Assembly: GCA_902790135.1 (NCBI GenBank)
Contig: CADAQM010000009.1
Location: 1 to 58,630, forward strand
Source of the DNA: an uncultured Coriobacteriaceae bacterium
Lineage (GTDB): Bacteria; Actinomycetota; Coriobacteriia; Coriobacteriales; Atopobiaceae
DNA length: 58,630 nt
Reading direction: 5' to 3'
The position numbers were made by a program, and so were the translations under genes. Under the pieces are notes generated by a model. That model made no database searches. It was not told the DNA's origin and saw nothing but the letters and a program-made list of their open reading frames with translations. Positions 42,050 through 51,723 of the stretch are shown one piece after another; positions within the stretch are counted from its first letter, which is position 1, and each line of letters opens with the position of its first letter.

Positions 42050-44500
42050 CTATCCCTCGATGCGCACAATGGGCGCAAAGCCCTTGAGCAGCTTCTTCGT
42101 CTTGCCCGTCCGCGTGAAGTACACCTCTATCGTATCGCTTGAGACAGCCTTGACCACGCCCGGCCCAAAGGTTTTGTGCGCCACGTGGTCGCCAGCCGAG
42201 AAGGTCTCGGCCGCCTTTGCCGCATCGCGCCTGATGGGCTCCGGCTTGCGCAGGGAGACGCCCTCGGAGACACGCGTGCCTCCCGTGGAACGCGTGCGCG
42301 AGCCAAAGACGCGCCCACCGTACACCTCCGCACCGCGCCCGCTACCATAGGTGCCATGACGGTCGCCACGCTTCTCCCAACCAACGCCCGAGAGTCCCGA
42401 GCTACCGATGCCGGTGGCATGCAGGTGCTCGCGCGGGATCTCGGACAAGAAGCGGCTGGGCGGGTTGGTCTGCACCGAGCCGAACACGCGACGGGTGCTG
42501 GCATAGGTGAGGTAGAGCCTGCGCTCGGCACGAGTGATTGCCACGTACGCCAGACGGCGCTCCTCCTCGATGGAGGCACCATCACCCTCGTGCGCGCGGT
42601 GCGGGAAGAGGCCCTCCTCCATGCCGGCGACAAACACCACGGGAAACTCCAGGCCCTTTGCCGAGTGGACGGTCATCATCGTGATGGCGCTCGACTGCCC
42701 GGCCAGGGCGTCGAGGTCGCTGCGCAAGGCCAACCACTCCATGAGCGCCGGGAGCTTTTCGGCCGCAACCTGCGGATGTGCGGGCTCCTCGGGCGCCACG
42801 GGAGCGGGCATGCCCGCGTCGAGGGCTCCCGCCTCGCGAAGCTGGCGCAGGCTCTCAAGCGTCTCCGCGACGTCGTCGTGGGTCTCGTCGAACTCCTGCG
42901 CCACGCCAAAGAATTCTCGTATGTTCTCGATGCGCGCGTCCGCCTCGACGGTGTTCTCTGCCTCGTAGGCCCTGATGAGCCCCGCCTTCTCCACGATCAT
43001 CTGCACGACGTCGGCAAGGTCGCCGTCATAGTGGCGTCCCGCCTCCACGGCCGCACAGAACTCCGTGAGACCGCTGCGCGCCTTGGAGGGCAGGAGGCCC
43101 GTCTCGGCGATGCAGGCCTGCGCCGCCGAGAAGAACGAGATGCCGTAGGAGGCGGCATAGGCGCGCACCTTGGCGATGGAGGTGGAGCCCACACCGCGCC
43201 GCGGTGTGTTGACCACACGCTCGGCGCTCACATCGTCGTCGGGATTGACCACCAGCTTGAGGTAGGCCATCACGTCGCGGATCTCCGCGCGATCGAAGAA
43301 GCGCGTGCCTCCCACGATGCGGTAGGGCACGCCCGCACGCAGGAACATGTCCTCGAGCGTGCGCGACTGCGCGTTGGTGCGATAGAAGACGGCGATGTCG
43401 TCGTAGCCGATGCCCCTGTCGTGGAGCTTCTCGATCTCGGAGCCGATCCAGCGTCCCTCGTCGCGCTCGTCGGCTGCCTGGAAGACCTGGATGAGCTCTC
43501 CGTCTCCCGAGTTGGTGTAGAGACGCTTGGACTCGCGCTTGTTGTTGTGCGCCACCACGGCATTTGCCGCCTCGAGGATATGGCCCGTGGAGCGGTAGTT
43601 CTCCTCGAGCTTGACCACCGTTGCATTGGGATAGTCCTTGCGGAAGGCCAGGATGTTGCGGATGTCGGCACCGCGCCAACTGTAGATGGACTGGTCGTCG
43701 TCACCCACCACCATCAGGTTCTGGTAGCGCGCGGCAAGCAGATTGGTGATCTGGTACTGCACGTGGTTGGTGTCCTGGTACTCGTCCACGCTAATCTGGT
43801 GGAAGCGCTCCTGGTAGCGCTCGAGCACCTCATGGTGCTTTGACAGCAGCTCGTAGGCATTGACGAGCAGGTCGTCGAAGTCCATGGCGTTGGCCCGCGC
43901 CAGGCGTCGCTGGAGGGTGCGGTACACGCGTGCTGCGGCCTTCTGCTGGGGCGAGGCGGCCTTGGCCTCCATCTCGTCGGGGTCGACGAGCGCGTTCTTC
44001 GCCTGGCTGATGAGCGCGCGGATGGAGTTGAGCGGGGCCTGCTTCTGATCGATGTCGAGCTCGGACATGATGGACTTGATGAGGCGGCGCGAGTCATCGT
44101 CATCGTAGATGGAGAAGTTCGGCTGGTAGCCGAGCAGGTCGGCGTCCTCGCGCAGGATGCGCACGCACATCGCGTGGAAGGTGCACACCCACATGCCGCG
44201 CGTACCGCCCGGCAGAAGGGCTCCGAGGCGCTCGCGCATCTCGGCGGCTGCCTTGTTGGTGAAGGTGATGGCCAGCACCTGCCAGGGACGCACACCCTCG
44301 TCCGCGATCATGTGCGCGATGCGGTACGTGAGCACGCGGGTCTTGCCCGAGCCGGCGCCGGCAAGCACCAGAAGCGGTCCCTTCGTGCACATGACCGCCT
44401 CGTGCTGGGCGGGATTGAGCCCGTCAAGGTCAATGGACGGCGCCATCGGGATTGGTGCAGGCTGGTCGAACGAGAAGAGCTGTTGCTGATCGTAGGGCAT
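42050..44500 (-). CDS. pcrA: ATP-dependent DNA helicase PcrA/UvrD
   Basis: 816 residues. 3'-5' superfamily 1 helicase for nucleotide-excision repair, plasmid replication and removal of RecA or stalled polymerase. Walker A GAGSGKTR (48-55), motif II VDEYQDTN, motif III GDDDQSIYSWRGA, motif VI (VAITRAERRLY). The C-terminal 40 residues (HKTFGPGVVKAVS and on) form the PcrA-type Tudor-like RNA-polymerase contact domain. Complete and of normal length. Confidence 0.95.
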   Translation of the reverse strand: MPYDQQQLFSFDQPAPIPMAPSIDLDGLNPAQHEAVMCTKGPLLVLAGAGSGKTRVLTYRIAHMIADEGVRPWQVLAITFTNKAAAEMRERLGALLPGGTRGMWVCTFHAMCVRILREDADLLGYQPNFSIYDDDDSRRLIKSIMSELDIDQKQAPLNSIRALISQAKNALVDPDEMEAKAASPQQKAAARVYRTLQRRLARANAMDFDDLLVNAYELLSKHHEVLERYQERFHQISVDEYQDTNHVQYQITNLLAARYQNLMVVGDDDQSIYSWRGADIRNILAFRKDYPNATVVKLEENYRSTGHILEAANAVVAHNNKRESKRLYTNSGDGELIQVFQAADERDEGRWIGSEIEKLHDRGIGYDDIAVFYRTNAQSRTLEDMFLRAGVPYRIVGGTRFFDRAEIRDVMAYLKLVVNPDDDVSAERVVNTPRRGVGSTSIAKVRAYAASYGISFFSAAQACIAETGLLPSKARSGLTEFCAAVEAGRHYDGDLADVVQMIVEKAGLIRAYEAENTVEADARIENIREFFGVAQEFDETHDDVAETLESLRQLREAGALDAGMPAPVAPEEPAHPQVAAEKLPALMEWLALRSDLDALAGQSSAITMMTVHSAKGLEFPVVFVAGMEEGLFPHRAHEGDGASIEEERRLAYVAITRAERRLYLTYASTRRVFGSVQTNPPSRFLSEIPREHLHATGIGSSGLSGVGWEKRGDRHGTYGSGRGAEVYGGRVFGSRTRSTGGTRVSEGVSLRKPEPIRRDAAKAAETFSAGDHVAHKTFGPGVVKAVSSDTIEVYFTRTGKTKKLLKGFAPIVRIEG

Positions 44501-44602
44501 GTGACTCCCTGGGTCGCGAGTGAGAAACGTACCAAAGGATACTACCGACAGCCTCGGACATGTTGGGGCGCCATGAGACCCATCGTGTCTTCGCAGGCGG
44601 CC

Positions 44603-45778
44603 CTAGAGGCAGAGCAGATCCCATTCGGCCAGCTCAAAGGGTGCATCGACCGTGTAGGTCTCGCCGTTTCTCACCAGGGACCGCGTGCAGGGACCAAGCC
44701 TGCGCACCGCATGGCCTGGCGAGAGAACCACGAGCTCCGCACCCTCGTCGGCGCGGTTTCGGCACTCGACCTGTGCCATCCAGCGGTCGCCTGCGCGCTC
44801 GCAGCCACGCACCACGCCGACCATCACGCGGTCGCGCGCGTAATCCACGCGGCCGGGGTTCTGCGTGGGCTCACCTAGCAGGAAGCCCGTGGAGTACGGG
44901 CGATGGCTCACCGCGTCGAGCTCGCTCGTCCACGCCTCGGCTGGCTCGCCATCGAGCACGTGGCGGTACGCGTTGGTCACGCAAGCCGTGTAGTAGCTCC
45001 CCTTGGACCGCCCCTCGATCTTGATGGCGTCGACGCCCGCCTCCGCAAGCTGCCCCAAATGCCCGATCAGGCAGAGGTCGTTGGACGAGAGCAGGTACGA
45101 TGCGCCCTCCCCCGCCTCGATGCCCAGTCTTGCACCAGAGCGCTCCTCGGCGAGCTCCCAGGCCCAGCGGCACGGCTGGGCGCAGGCACCGCGCGTGGCC
45201 GAGCGAGCAGGCCCCATGAGGTCAGCGGAAAGCAGGCAGCGTCCGGAGTAGGCCACGCACATCGAGCCATGGGCAAACACCTCGAGCTCCACCTCCCGCG
45301 TGAGACGACGCCTGAGCTCCGCGATCTGCGTCAGCGTCATCTCGCGGGCAAGCACGATACGTCGGGCACCAAGGAGCGCGTACTGCTCGGCAGCGACCGC
45401 GCTCATGACCGACGCCTGCGTGGACACATGAAGTTCGACGTGCGGCGCATGCCTGCGCACCAGCGCCATGGCTCCCAGGTCGGCCACGATGGCCGCATCC
45501 ACGCCCAGCTCGTCGATGCTTCCGAGAAAGGCCGGTAGCTCGTCGATGTCCTCGTCGCGCATCACCGTGTTGAGGGTCAGATGCACCGATACGCCTTGCG
45601 CATGCGCTCGCTCGACGGCGTGGGCGAGTTCGTCGGGGGCAAAGTTGCGCGCGCCGGCTCGCATGCCCCAGCGCGGCGCGGCGAGGTACACCGCATCCGC
45701 ACCAAAGTGGATGGCCATCTCCAACTGCTCGGGCCCCTGCGCAGGAGCCAGCAGCTCCATGCGCGCCACGTCGCTCAT
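44603..45778 (-). CDS. U32 family peptidase / RNA-modification-type protein
   Basis: 391 residues. U32 signatures: ELLAPAQGPEQLEMAIHFGADAVYLA at the start (in parts), the Cys-bearing EVFAHGSMCVAYSGRCLLS, RGACAQPCRW and IKIEGRSKGSYYTACVTNAYR. Members are annotated as peptidases, but relatives such as TrhP act in tRNA hydroxylation, which the Cys cluster would support. The ATG at 45778 overlaps the preceding stop (ATGA), so it is coupled to the phosphatase gene. Which activity is correct is open. Confidence 0.88.
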   Translation of the reverse strand: MSDVARMELLAPAQGPEQLEMAIHFGADAVYLAAPRWGMRAGARNFAPDELAHAVERAHAQGVSVHLTLNTVMRDEDIDELPAFLGSIDELGVDAAIVADLGAMALVRRHAPHVELHVSTQASVMSAVAAEQYALLGARRIVLAREMTLTQIAELRRRLTREVELEVFAHGSMCVAYSGRCLLSADLMGPARSATRGACAQPCRWAWELAEERSGARLGIEAGEGASYLLSSNDLCLIGHLGQLAEAGVDAIKIEGRSKGSYYTACVTNAYRHVLDGEPAEAWTSELDAVSHRPYSTGFLLGEPTQNPGRVDYARDRVMVGVVRGCERAGDRWMAQVECRNRADEGAELVVLSPGHAVRRLGPCTRSLVRNGETYTVDAPFELAEWDLLCL

Positions 45779-46293
45779 GCCCTGCCCTCCTCGAGGGCCG
45801 CAAGCAGACTCTCGCAACCTTCGAGCACGTCGCGGTAGGTGGTCTCGAAGTCGTTCGTGTACCACGGGTCTGCGATCTCGCGCGGGCTGGGCGACCAGTC
45901 GAGCAGCAGGTGCACCTTCCCCTCGGGGTCTGCCTTCGCAAGCTCCGCGGCTGTCATGGGCTTCCAATGCCAGCCGCGGTGACTGACGCCGCCCAGAATG
46001 TGCAGGATGTCGCTTCGGTTCTCCTCGTCCATGCCACAGATGATGTCGTAACGCGCATAGTCGGCACACGTCATCTGCCAGGCACGATGGTTGCCACAGG
46101 AGACGTTATGACGGCGCAGGACCTCCTGCGTCTTGTGGTGGACGCCCCAGCCTTCGGCATCCCGGGTGGCGGCAGCCGAATCGACCGCGATGCGGTCCGA
46201 CGCCCCGCGCTGTGCCACCAGGTGGCGCATCACGTACTCGGCCATCGTCGAGCGGCAGATGTTGCCATGGCAGATCATCAGGATGCGCTTCAT
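45775..46293 (-). CDS. Low-molecular-weight protein tyrosine phosphatase
   Basis: 172 residues. P-loop CHGNICRS with nucleophile Cys8 and Arg14; the general acid is Asp142 in ADPWYTNDF. It removes phosphate from tyrosine of proteins and often controls capsule synthesis, though no kinase or capsule genes are here. Coupled to the U32 gene by a 4-base overlap. Confidence 0.93.
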   Translation of the reverse strand: MKRILMICHGNICRSTMAEYVMRHLVAQRGASDRIAVDSAAATRDAEGWGVHHKTQEVLRRHNVSCGNHRAWQMTCADYARYDIICGMDEENRSDILHILGGVSHRGWHWKPMTAAELAKADPEGKVHLLLDWSPSPREIADPWYTNDFETTYRDVLEGCESLLAALEEGRA

Positions 46294-46311
46294 GAAGATA
46301 ACCTCAAGTGC

Positions 46312-47820
46312 CTATACGTACTGAGAGCCTCGCGACTGCTCGACCGAGAGGATCAGGCTCACGTTCTGGCGCTCGATCTCCGTGATGTCGCCCTCGTTGA
46401 AGACGTCGGTCGGGTGATACCAGCTCTTTGACTCGAAGTACTCGCTCAGCTCGCCCGCCTCGAAGACATACCCGTGGCGTGCGTAGATCTCGTTACGGGC
46501 GACAAAGAGGTCGTGGTCGCTCATACCCTCGAGCTCTGAGACGTCGTAGACGCGCGTCGAGGACTCGGGCAGCATGTACTCGCTACTATCGCCCTCCTCG
46601 ACCGGCGTGGCACTCGCCTCCTCCGAGGAGCCGCCACCCATGAAGGCGGGAGCCTCGGTGCGCATGAGGTTTCCGTCCTCCTCGGCGGTGCCGTCGGAGC
46701 CGATCGCGTGCAGCGTATCGGGATCGTCCTCGATGAGGTAATAGGCGATGTCGCGCAGGTAGTAGCCCTCGCCCTCGATGCCACCAGGACCGGCGGTCAT
46801 GCCCTCGATGCTGTCGGGGTCGATCAACACCTGCCCGGCGAGAACGCCGTCGGCAGCATAGGTCTCCATCAGGCCGTCCTGGATGTGCCAGTAACGACCG
46901 TCGAAGGTCCTGTCAGTCTTCCACCAACCGTCGAGGCCGGAGACGACCTCCCTGGCCTTGCGCTTCGAGACATGCTTGGTGGTTGACGTGGTCTCGGCTT
47001 GGTCGGTCGGCTGGTCGGACGAATTGCCTCCCAGCACAAAGAAGGCGACGACAAAGCCCAACACGATGGCAAGCGCGGCGACGGTCGCCAGGGCCGCCAT
47101 GGGTATGGCCCGCTCTTCGCGATGGCGCTCAGAAGGACGCGCGCGGCCGCGCCAGGTCTCTGCGGCAGCCACATGTCGCATGCTCGGATCCATGCCGTAT
47201 ACGATGTCATGCTCGCCCACGTCGATGACGTTCTTTGCGGGCTGAACGGGCTGCTCGGACTCCTGCGCGTCGGCATTCTCGTCCGCGGGGTCGATCATCA
47301 CGGTCTCGTCGGCTGTCTGATCCTGCTCGCCCGGCTCGCCGTCTGCAGCGTCATCCTCCACGGGTTCGTCGGGCTCGGGCTCGGACTCGGCGTCCTGCTC
47401 AGCCTCGGGTTCCGCATCCGGCTCGGGCTCTGCCTCAAGCTCAGCCTGTTCCTGCAGCTCAGAGGGCTCCTCGTCGGGAGAGAAGGCGCGCGTCTCGTCC
47501 ATGGTCTGGCCCGGTTGATCCTCATCGTCATCCAGACTGATGTCGGACTCCGTATCGAACACGACCGTCCGTGCCTGCACGGGCTCCTCGGGCACTTCCG
47601 TCATGAGCTGGGTTGCCTCGGGTTCCACCACAGGCTCCTCCGGCTCTTCGGCAGGCTCGGAGGCGACATCCGACCACAGGGGCTCCATCGACGAGGTGTC
47701 GTTTGCCCCCACACGCTCGAGGGGATCGTCCTCGGGGACGCCCATGCTCACGCGCGCGCCGCAGCGCTCACAGAAGTGAGCCCAGTCGGGCAGCTTCATG
47801 CCACAGTTAGAGCAATACAC
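46312..47820 (-). CDS. Zinc-ribbon membrane protein with YARHG domain
   Basis: 502 residues. N-terminal zinc ribbon (YCSNCG, then CERCG), a long acidic disordered region (about 30-210, Glu/Pro/Asp-rich), one transmembrane helix (about 240-262), an extracytoplasmic beta-type domain (GLDGWWKTDRTFDGRYWHI in parts) and a C-terminal YARHG domain (ARNEIYARHGYVFEAGEL, ESKSWYHP). Layout fits a cell-envelope sensor or anchor seen in Gram-positives. The start is GTG at 47820 with AGGTGA upstream; a fuller reason is the immediate zinc ribbon. Confidence 0.82.
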   Translation of the reverse strand: MYCSNCGMKLPDWAHFCERCGARVSMGVPEDDPLERVGANDTSSMEPLWSDVASEPAEEPEEPVVEPEATQLMTEVPEEPVQARTVVFDTESDISLDDDEDQPGQTMDETRAFSPDEEPSELQEQAELEAEPEPDAEPEAEQDAESEPEPDEPVEDDAADGEPGEQDQTADETVMIDPADENADAQESEQPVQPAKNVIDVGEHDIVYGMDPSMRHVAAAETWRGRARPSERHREERAIPMAALATVAALAIVLGFVVAFFVLGGNSSDQPTDQAETTSTTKHVSKRKAREVVSGLDGWWKTDRTFDGRYWHIQDGLMETYAADGVLAGQVLIDPDSIEGMTAGPGGIEGEGYYLRDIAYYLIEDDPDTLHAIGSDGTAEEDGNLMRTEAPAFMGGGSSEEASATPVEEGDSSEYMLPESSTRVYDVSELEGMSDHDLFVARNEIYARHGYVFEAGELSEYFESKSWYHPTDVFNEGDITEIERQNVSLILSVEQSRGSQYV

Positions 47821-47975
47821 CTCACGTCACCTCGCACTCTGGAGAAACGCACGCTTCAAACCTACCATACGTTCGATTCCCGGAGGCCGACTTTTGCCAT
47901 AAAATGGGGGTGACCATGGCGCATTGACCACGGCCACCCCACTTCGGTGCGGTTTGCACACGACAACCGATCGCG

Positions 47976-48728
47976 TCAGTGCCCCTTGATAGAGTCCAGG
48001 AAGTCCTTGGCGCGCTGCGACTGCGGATGGTCGAAGAACTCGTCAGGGGTGTTCTGCTCGACGATTTGGCCATCCGCCATAAACACGACGCGGTTGGCAA
48101 CGCGACGGGCGAAGTTCATCTCGTGCGTGACGACGACCATGGTCATGCCCTGCTGGGCGAGCTCGACCATGACCTCGAGCACCTCGTTGATCATCTCTGG
48201 ATCGAGGGCGGAGGTGGGCTCGTCGAAGAGCATGGCGGTGGGATGCATGGCAAGGCTGCGGGCAATGGCCACGCGCTGCTGCTGGCCACCGGAGAGCTGG
48301 GCGGGGACCTTTGCCGCCTGCGTGTCCACGCCAACGCGGCGCAGCAGCTCCATGGCCTCGGCCTCGGCCTGGGCCTTCGGCGTGTGGAGCACCTCGATAG
48401 GGCCCATCGTCACGTTCTCGAGGATGGTCTTGTGCGCAAAGAGGTTGAACGACTGGAAGACCATGCCCACCTTGGCGCGCAGAGCGGCAAGCTCCTTGCC
48501 CTCCTGCGGCAGGAGCTGGCCCTCGATGAGGATCTCGCCGGAATCGATGGTCTCCAGGCGGTTGATGGTGCGGCACATGGTCGACTTTCCCGATCCCGAG
48601 GGACCAATCACCACGAGTACCTCGCCCTTTGCCACAGACAGGTTTATGTCCTGCAGCACGTGCAGGGGGCCGTAGTGCTTGTCCACATGGCGCAGCTCGA
48701 TGACGGGAGTTGCGGTTTCTGTTGGCAT
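47976..48728 (-). CDS. Polar amino-acid ABC transporter ATPase (GlnQ-like)
   Basis: 250 residues. Walker [11 protein letters not shown]-loop, ABC signature [15 protein letters not shown], Walker [13 protein letters not shown] and the switch His (VTHEM). It powers the two permeases encoded just upstream. Gap to the permease gene is 9 bases. Confidence 0.96.
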   Translation of the reverse strand: MPTETATPVIELRHVDKHYGPLHVLQDINLSVAKGEVLVVIGPSGSGKSTMCRTINRLETIDSGEILIEGQLLPQEGKELAALRAKVGMVFQSFNLFAHKTILENVTMGPIEVLHTPKAQAEAEAMELLRRVGVDTQAAKVPAQLSGGQQQRVAIARSLAMHPTAMLFDEPTSALDPEMINEVLEVMVELAQQGMTMVVVTHEMNFARRVANRVVFMADGQIVEQNTPDEFFDHPQSQRAKDFLDSIKGH

Positions 48729-48737
48729 GGCTGCTCC

Positions 48738-49580
48738 TTAGATGGGGTTCTCGCTGGTGCGTGATATGACCTGCGTGCCTTGGCGATGCGCCAGGTAGAT
48801 GGAGAACTGGTTGGTCGCATAGTTGATGGCGATGTAGATGAGCGCCACCACGAAGTACATCGACACGAGCGCGTCATAGTTGGAGATGAGCACGCGGGCG
48901 TTCTGCATGAGGTCGGGATAGCTCACCACGTAGGCCACCGTCGTGTCCTTGACCACGACGACCAGCTGGGAAACGAGGCTGGGGATGACGATCTTGAGCG
49001 CCTGGGGCAGCACGATCTTCCTCGTGATCTTGCCGTGGGTCATGCCGAGCGCCATGGCAGCCTCGGTCTGCCCCTTGGGCACGGCGTTGACGCCCGCACG
49101 GAAGACCTCGGCAAGCACGCCCGATGCCGCCAGCGCCACGGGAACGGTAATCATCCAGAACGCCGGCATCTTGATGCCGTACTTGGGGATGACCAGGAAG
49201 AAGAAGTAGATGAGCAGCAGGCTCGGCAGGCTGCGGAAGAGGTCGATGGCCACGTGGCAGGCGGCTGAGAGCGCCTTGTTGGGGCTGATGCGCCCCAGCA
49301 TGAGCAGAAGGCCCAGGGCCATGGCGATGACGCCCGCCATCAGGGCCACCTTGATGGTGCCGAACATGCCACGAAGCAGGAACCTCCAGGTGGTCCAGCG
49401 CGTGAAGAAGCTCCAGTACTTGGGGTTGAGCTGGTCGTTGATGTAGAACTGCCTGATCACGAAGGCGATGAGCGCGACGAGCAGCACGAGCGACACGCCC
49501 GTGCCGATGGCCACACGCCTGCGCGTCTTGGGGCCGGGCGCCTCGTAGAGGGCGTCCCGCATGGAAACGTTGGCACTCAT
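48738..49580 (-). CDS. Polar amino-acid ABC transporter permease 1
   Basis: 280 residues with an extra cytoplasmic N-terminus, one early helix (about 25-45) and the HisMQ-type permease core. The EAA loop reads FRAGVNAVPKGQTEAAMALGMTHGKITRKIVLPQ in parts and contacts the ATPase. Overlaps the other permease gene by 4 bases (ATGA), so both are made together and probably form a heterodimer. Confidence 0.94.
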   Translation of the reverse strand: MSANVSMRDALYEAPGPKTRRRVAIGTGVSLVLLVALIAFVIRQFYINDQLNPKYWSFFTRWTTWRFLLRGMFGTIKVALMAGVIAMALGLLLMLGRISPNKALSAACHVAIDLFRSLPSLLLIYFFFLVIPKYGIKMPAFWMITVPVALAASGVLAEVFRAGVNAVPKGQTEAAMALGMTHGKITRKIVLPQALKIVIPSLVSQLVVVVKDTTVAYVVSYPDLMQNARVLISNYDALVSMYFVVALIYIAINYATNQFSIYLAHRQGTQVISRTSENPI

Positions 49581-50236
49581 CGGACGATCCTCACCTTCTC
49601 ATCGAGCTTGTTGCCGAGGAAGCCCAGGGCCACCGAGGTGCCGGCGTAGCAGATGGCCGAGACGATGAACGCCGAGATGCCCGCCACCGAGCGCGAGTTG
49701 ACATAGTTGACCATGCCGGTCAGCTCGGGCGGGGTGAGAGGCACCTGCGAGCCCATGGCGGTGGTGAGCAGCGTGGCAATGAGCAGGTTGGTCATGGGCA
49801 GCACCGTCGTACGCAGCGACTGCGGGATGACGATGAGCCGCACGATCTGCGTGAACGTGAGGCCGATGGAGCGAGCCGCCTCGATCTGCCCGACGCCGAT
49901 GGCGTTGATGCCACTCATGAAGTTCTCGGAGGCAAACGACGAGACGACCAGGATGACGCAGGCCAGAAGGCAGGTTCGATACGACAGCGTTGCCCCGAGG
50001 TAGGGCAGCGCGTACACGAAGATCACCAGAAGCGAGACCGTCGGGATGTTGCGGAACAGCTGCACGTAGACGTCGCCGACCACACGCAGCGGCTTGATGG
50101 GCGAGACGCGCAGCACCGTTGCCAGGATGCCCAGCGCAAGGCCTCCCGCAAAGCACACGATGGTCATCAGCCAGGTAGATAACAGCGACTTCAGATACAC
50201 ATCACCAAAAGCCGTAAAGACCTCAGCTACTCCCAT
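49577..50236 (-). CDS. Polar amino-acid ABC transporter permease 2
   Basis: 219 residues, five membrane helices, EAA loop MSGINAIGVGQIEAARSIGLTFTQI in parts. AAGGAGG lies five bases before the ATG at 50236; a GTG at 50242 is also possible. Partner of permease 1. Confidence 0.94.
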   Translation of the reverse strand: MGVAEVFTAFGDVYLKSLLSTWLMTIVCFAGGLALGILATVLRVSPIKPLRVVGDVYVQLFRNIPTVSLLVIFVYALPYLGATLSYRTCLLACVILVVSSFASENFMSGINAIGVGQIEAARSIGLTFTQIVRLIVIPQSLRTTVLPMTNLLIATLLTTAMGSQVPLTPPELTGMVNYVNSRSVAGISAFIVSAICYAGTSVALGFLGNKLDEKVRIVR

Positions 50237-50256
50237 GGCCACCTCCTTACCTCAGA

Positions 50257-50321
50257 GGGGCCTCCACACACGCGGTGCGGAGGCCCCGAAAGAACAAGCT
50301 ACGCCATGCCCTCGGGCATGG
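50257..50321 (-). other. Two stem-loops between binding-protein and permease genes
   Basis: Perfect stems GGGGCCTCC/GGAGGCCCC (50257-50265, 50279-50287) and CCATGCCC/GGGCATGG (50304-50311, 50314-50321). Intergenic hairpins at this spot often protect the binding-protein mRNA and lower permease expression. Confidence 0.6.
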
Positions 50322-50327
50322 TGGGGA

Positions 50328-51317
50328 CTACGCCTCGATTGCGGGAGGCTCGGGAGCCTCGTCAACACCGATGCGGCTGCCCAGGCAGATCTGGTACAGC
50401 TTGGCCCAGATACCCTGCTCCTCGATGATCTTCAGGAAGTCGTTGACGAACTTGACGCCGTCGGAGTCGAGCGGCAGGCCGATGCCCAGCGGGTCCTCGG
50501 GACCGAACTCGCAGGCAAGCTCGTATTTGCCGGGGTTCTCGATGATCGAGCCCATGTGCAGTGTGGCGTCAACCACGTAGGCGTCGATGCGGCCCTGCTC
50601 AAGGGCGCGACGCAGCTCCTCGTCGGTGCCCAGCTCCTGGACCTCGGCGTCAGGCATGAACTCCTTGATGAAGTCCTCGGTGGCAGCCGTGGAGCCCGTC
50701 TGGACGCCCACGACCTTGCCGGCGAGGTCCTCGACGGCCTTGATGTCGGTGTTGCCCGCCTTGACCAGGATGCCCTGGTGCCCCACATAGTAGGGGCCGG
50801 CGAAGGAGATGAGCTTCTTGCGCTCGTCGGTGATGGTGTAGGTGGCAAAGACGGCGTCAACGGTGTCGTTCTGCAGGACGCTCTCGCGGGTGGACGACTG
50901 GACGAGGGTCAGGTCGTAGTTGGAGGCGTTGTCAAACAGATAGGTGGCGAGCAGCTGGAACAGACCGGCATCGAAGCCGCGATGCTTGCCGTCAACCTCG
51001 TTGAGCTGCGAGAACAGCGTGGAGGTCTCAACGCCGCCCACGCGGAGCTTTCCAGCAGCCTGGACCTTCTTGGCCCACTCGCTAGCCTCGACGGCGGCAC
51101 CGTCGGCGATGGGGCCGCTCTGCACGAGCTCGTCGAACGCGGCAGCGTCCAGGGCGGTGGCAGCGTCGTCGGTGGCAGCAGCGTCAGCTGCGTCGTCGGC
51201 GGCAGGAGCCGCGTCGTCGGAGCCACCGCAGGCGGCGAGGCCGAGCGTGGCAGTAGCGCCAAGACCGAGAGCCAGGGCCTGACGACGGCTGAGCATGAGC
51301 TCGTCAAGGGTCTTCAT
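50328..51317 (-). CDS. Amino-acid ABC solute-binding protein, Tat-type lipoprotein signal
   Basis: 329 residues, family-3 solute-binding protein feeding the two permeases. The signal carries a twin-arginine motif (SRRQAL, Arg11-Arg12) before the hydrophobic stretch and a lipobox LGLAAC with Cys30, so it is probably exported folded by Tat and then lipid-anchored. An Ala/Asp-rich linker follows, then the binding domain (RVGGVETSTLFSQ, DAVFATYTITDERKKLISFAGPYY in parts). ATG at 51317 has GAGGGAGGA; the frame from 51413 is rejected. Confidence 0.93.
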   Translation of the reverse strand: MKTLDELMLSRRQALALGLGATATLGLAACGGSDDAAPAADDAADAAATDDAATALDAAAFDELVQSGPIADGAAVEASEWAKKVQAAGKLRVGGVETSTLFSQLNEVDGKHRGFDAGLFQLLATYLFDNASNYDLTLVQSSTRESVLQNDTVDAVFATYTITDERKKLISFAGPYYVGHQGILVKAGNTDIKAVEDLAGKVVGVQTGSTAATEDFIKEFMPDAEVQELGTDEELRRALEQGRIDAYVVDATLHMGSIIENPGKYELACEFGPEDPLGIGLPLDSDGVKFVNDFLKIIEEQGIWAKLYQICLGSRIGVDEAPEPPAIEA

Positions 51318-51723
51318 ATGGGTTCCTCCCTCATTTCGTGCCGGCTTCCTGTTGCCGGCATAAGCGACTTGCATATGGGCTAACCTACCCAGATTGTGAA
51401 GCATCGAAACCAAAGTGAATAAAATCGTAATGCACTTGCTACAAGATCATGCGCTGGGGGGCTGTCTGGCGACCGCTGGAACAGGTGCCGCAAACGCGGG
51501 AAATGTCGAACTGACGCCTACAAAAGCGCACGCAGACGGCGGTTTGGCATGTCGCGACCCTCTCCATGCGTAATATCCTATTATGACGCTGGGATATGTC
51601 AAGAAGTGAATACGAGCGAAAACCCGGCAACTATCTATCGGGTAACCCGATAACTTATAAGCCATTCGCTTGGTTGCATATTCAGCGCGCCGCACAATCG
51701 CGCCTGGCGCGCGATGCCGCAGG
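51318..51723. other. Gene-free region upstream of the ABC operon
   Basis: 406 bases. Holds a leader dyad GCCGGC/GCCGGC near 51341-51360 and the 17-base palindrome at 51636. No convincing gene and no clear riboswitch; two minus-strand frames here have odd composition and no ribosome sites. Confidence 0.5.
51636..51652. promoter_or_regulatory. 17-bp palindrome, possible operator
   Basis: TATCGGGTAACCCGATA is a perfect palindrome around a single central A, in AT-rich DNA between uppP and the ABC operon. It looks like a repressor-dimer site; the regulator is unknown. Confidence 0.45.

Noticed and set aside
51439..51695. Two small minus-strand frames before the ABC operon
   Set aside because: No ribosome sites, erratic composition, and they cross the palindrome region.
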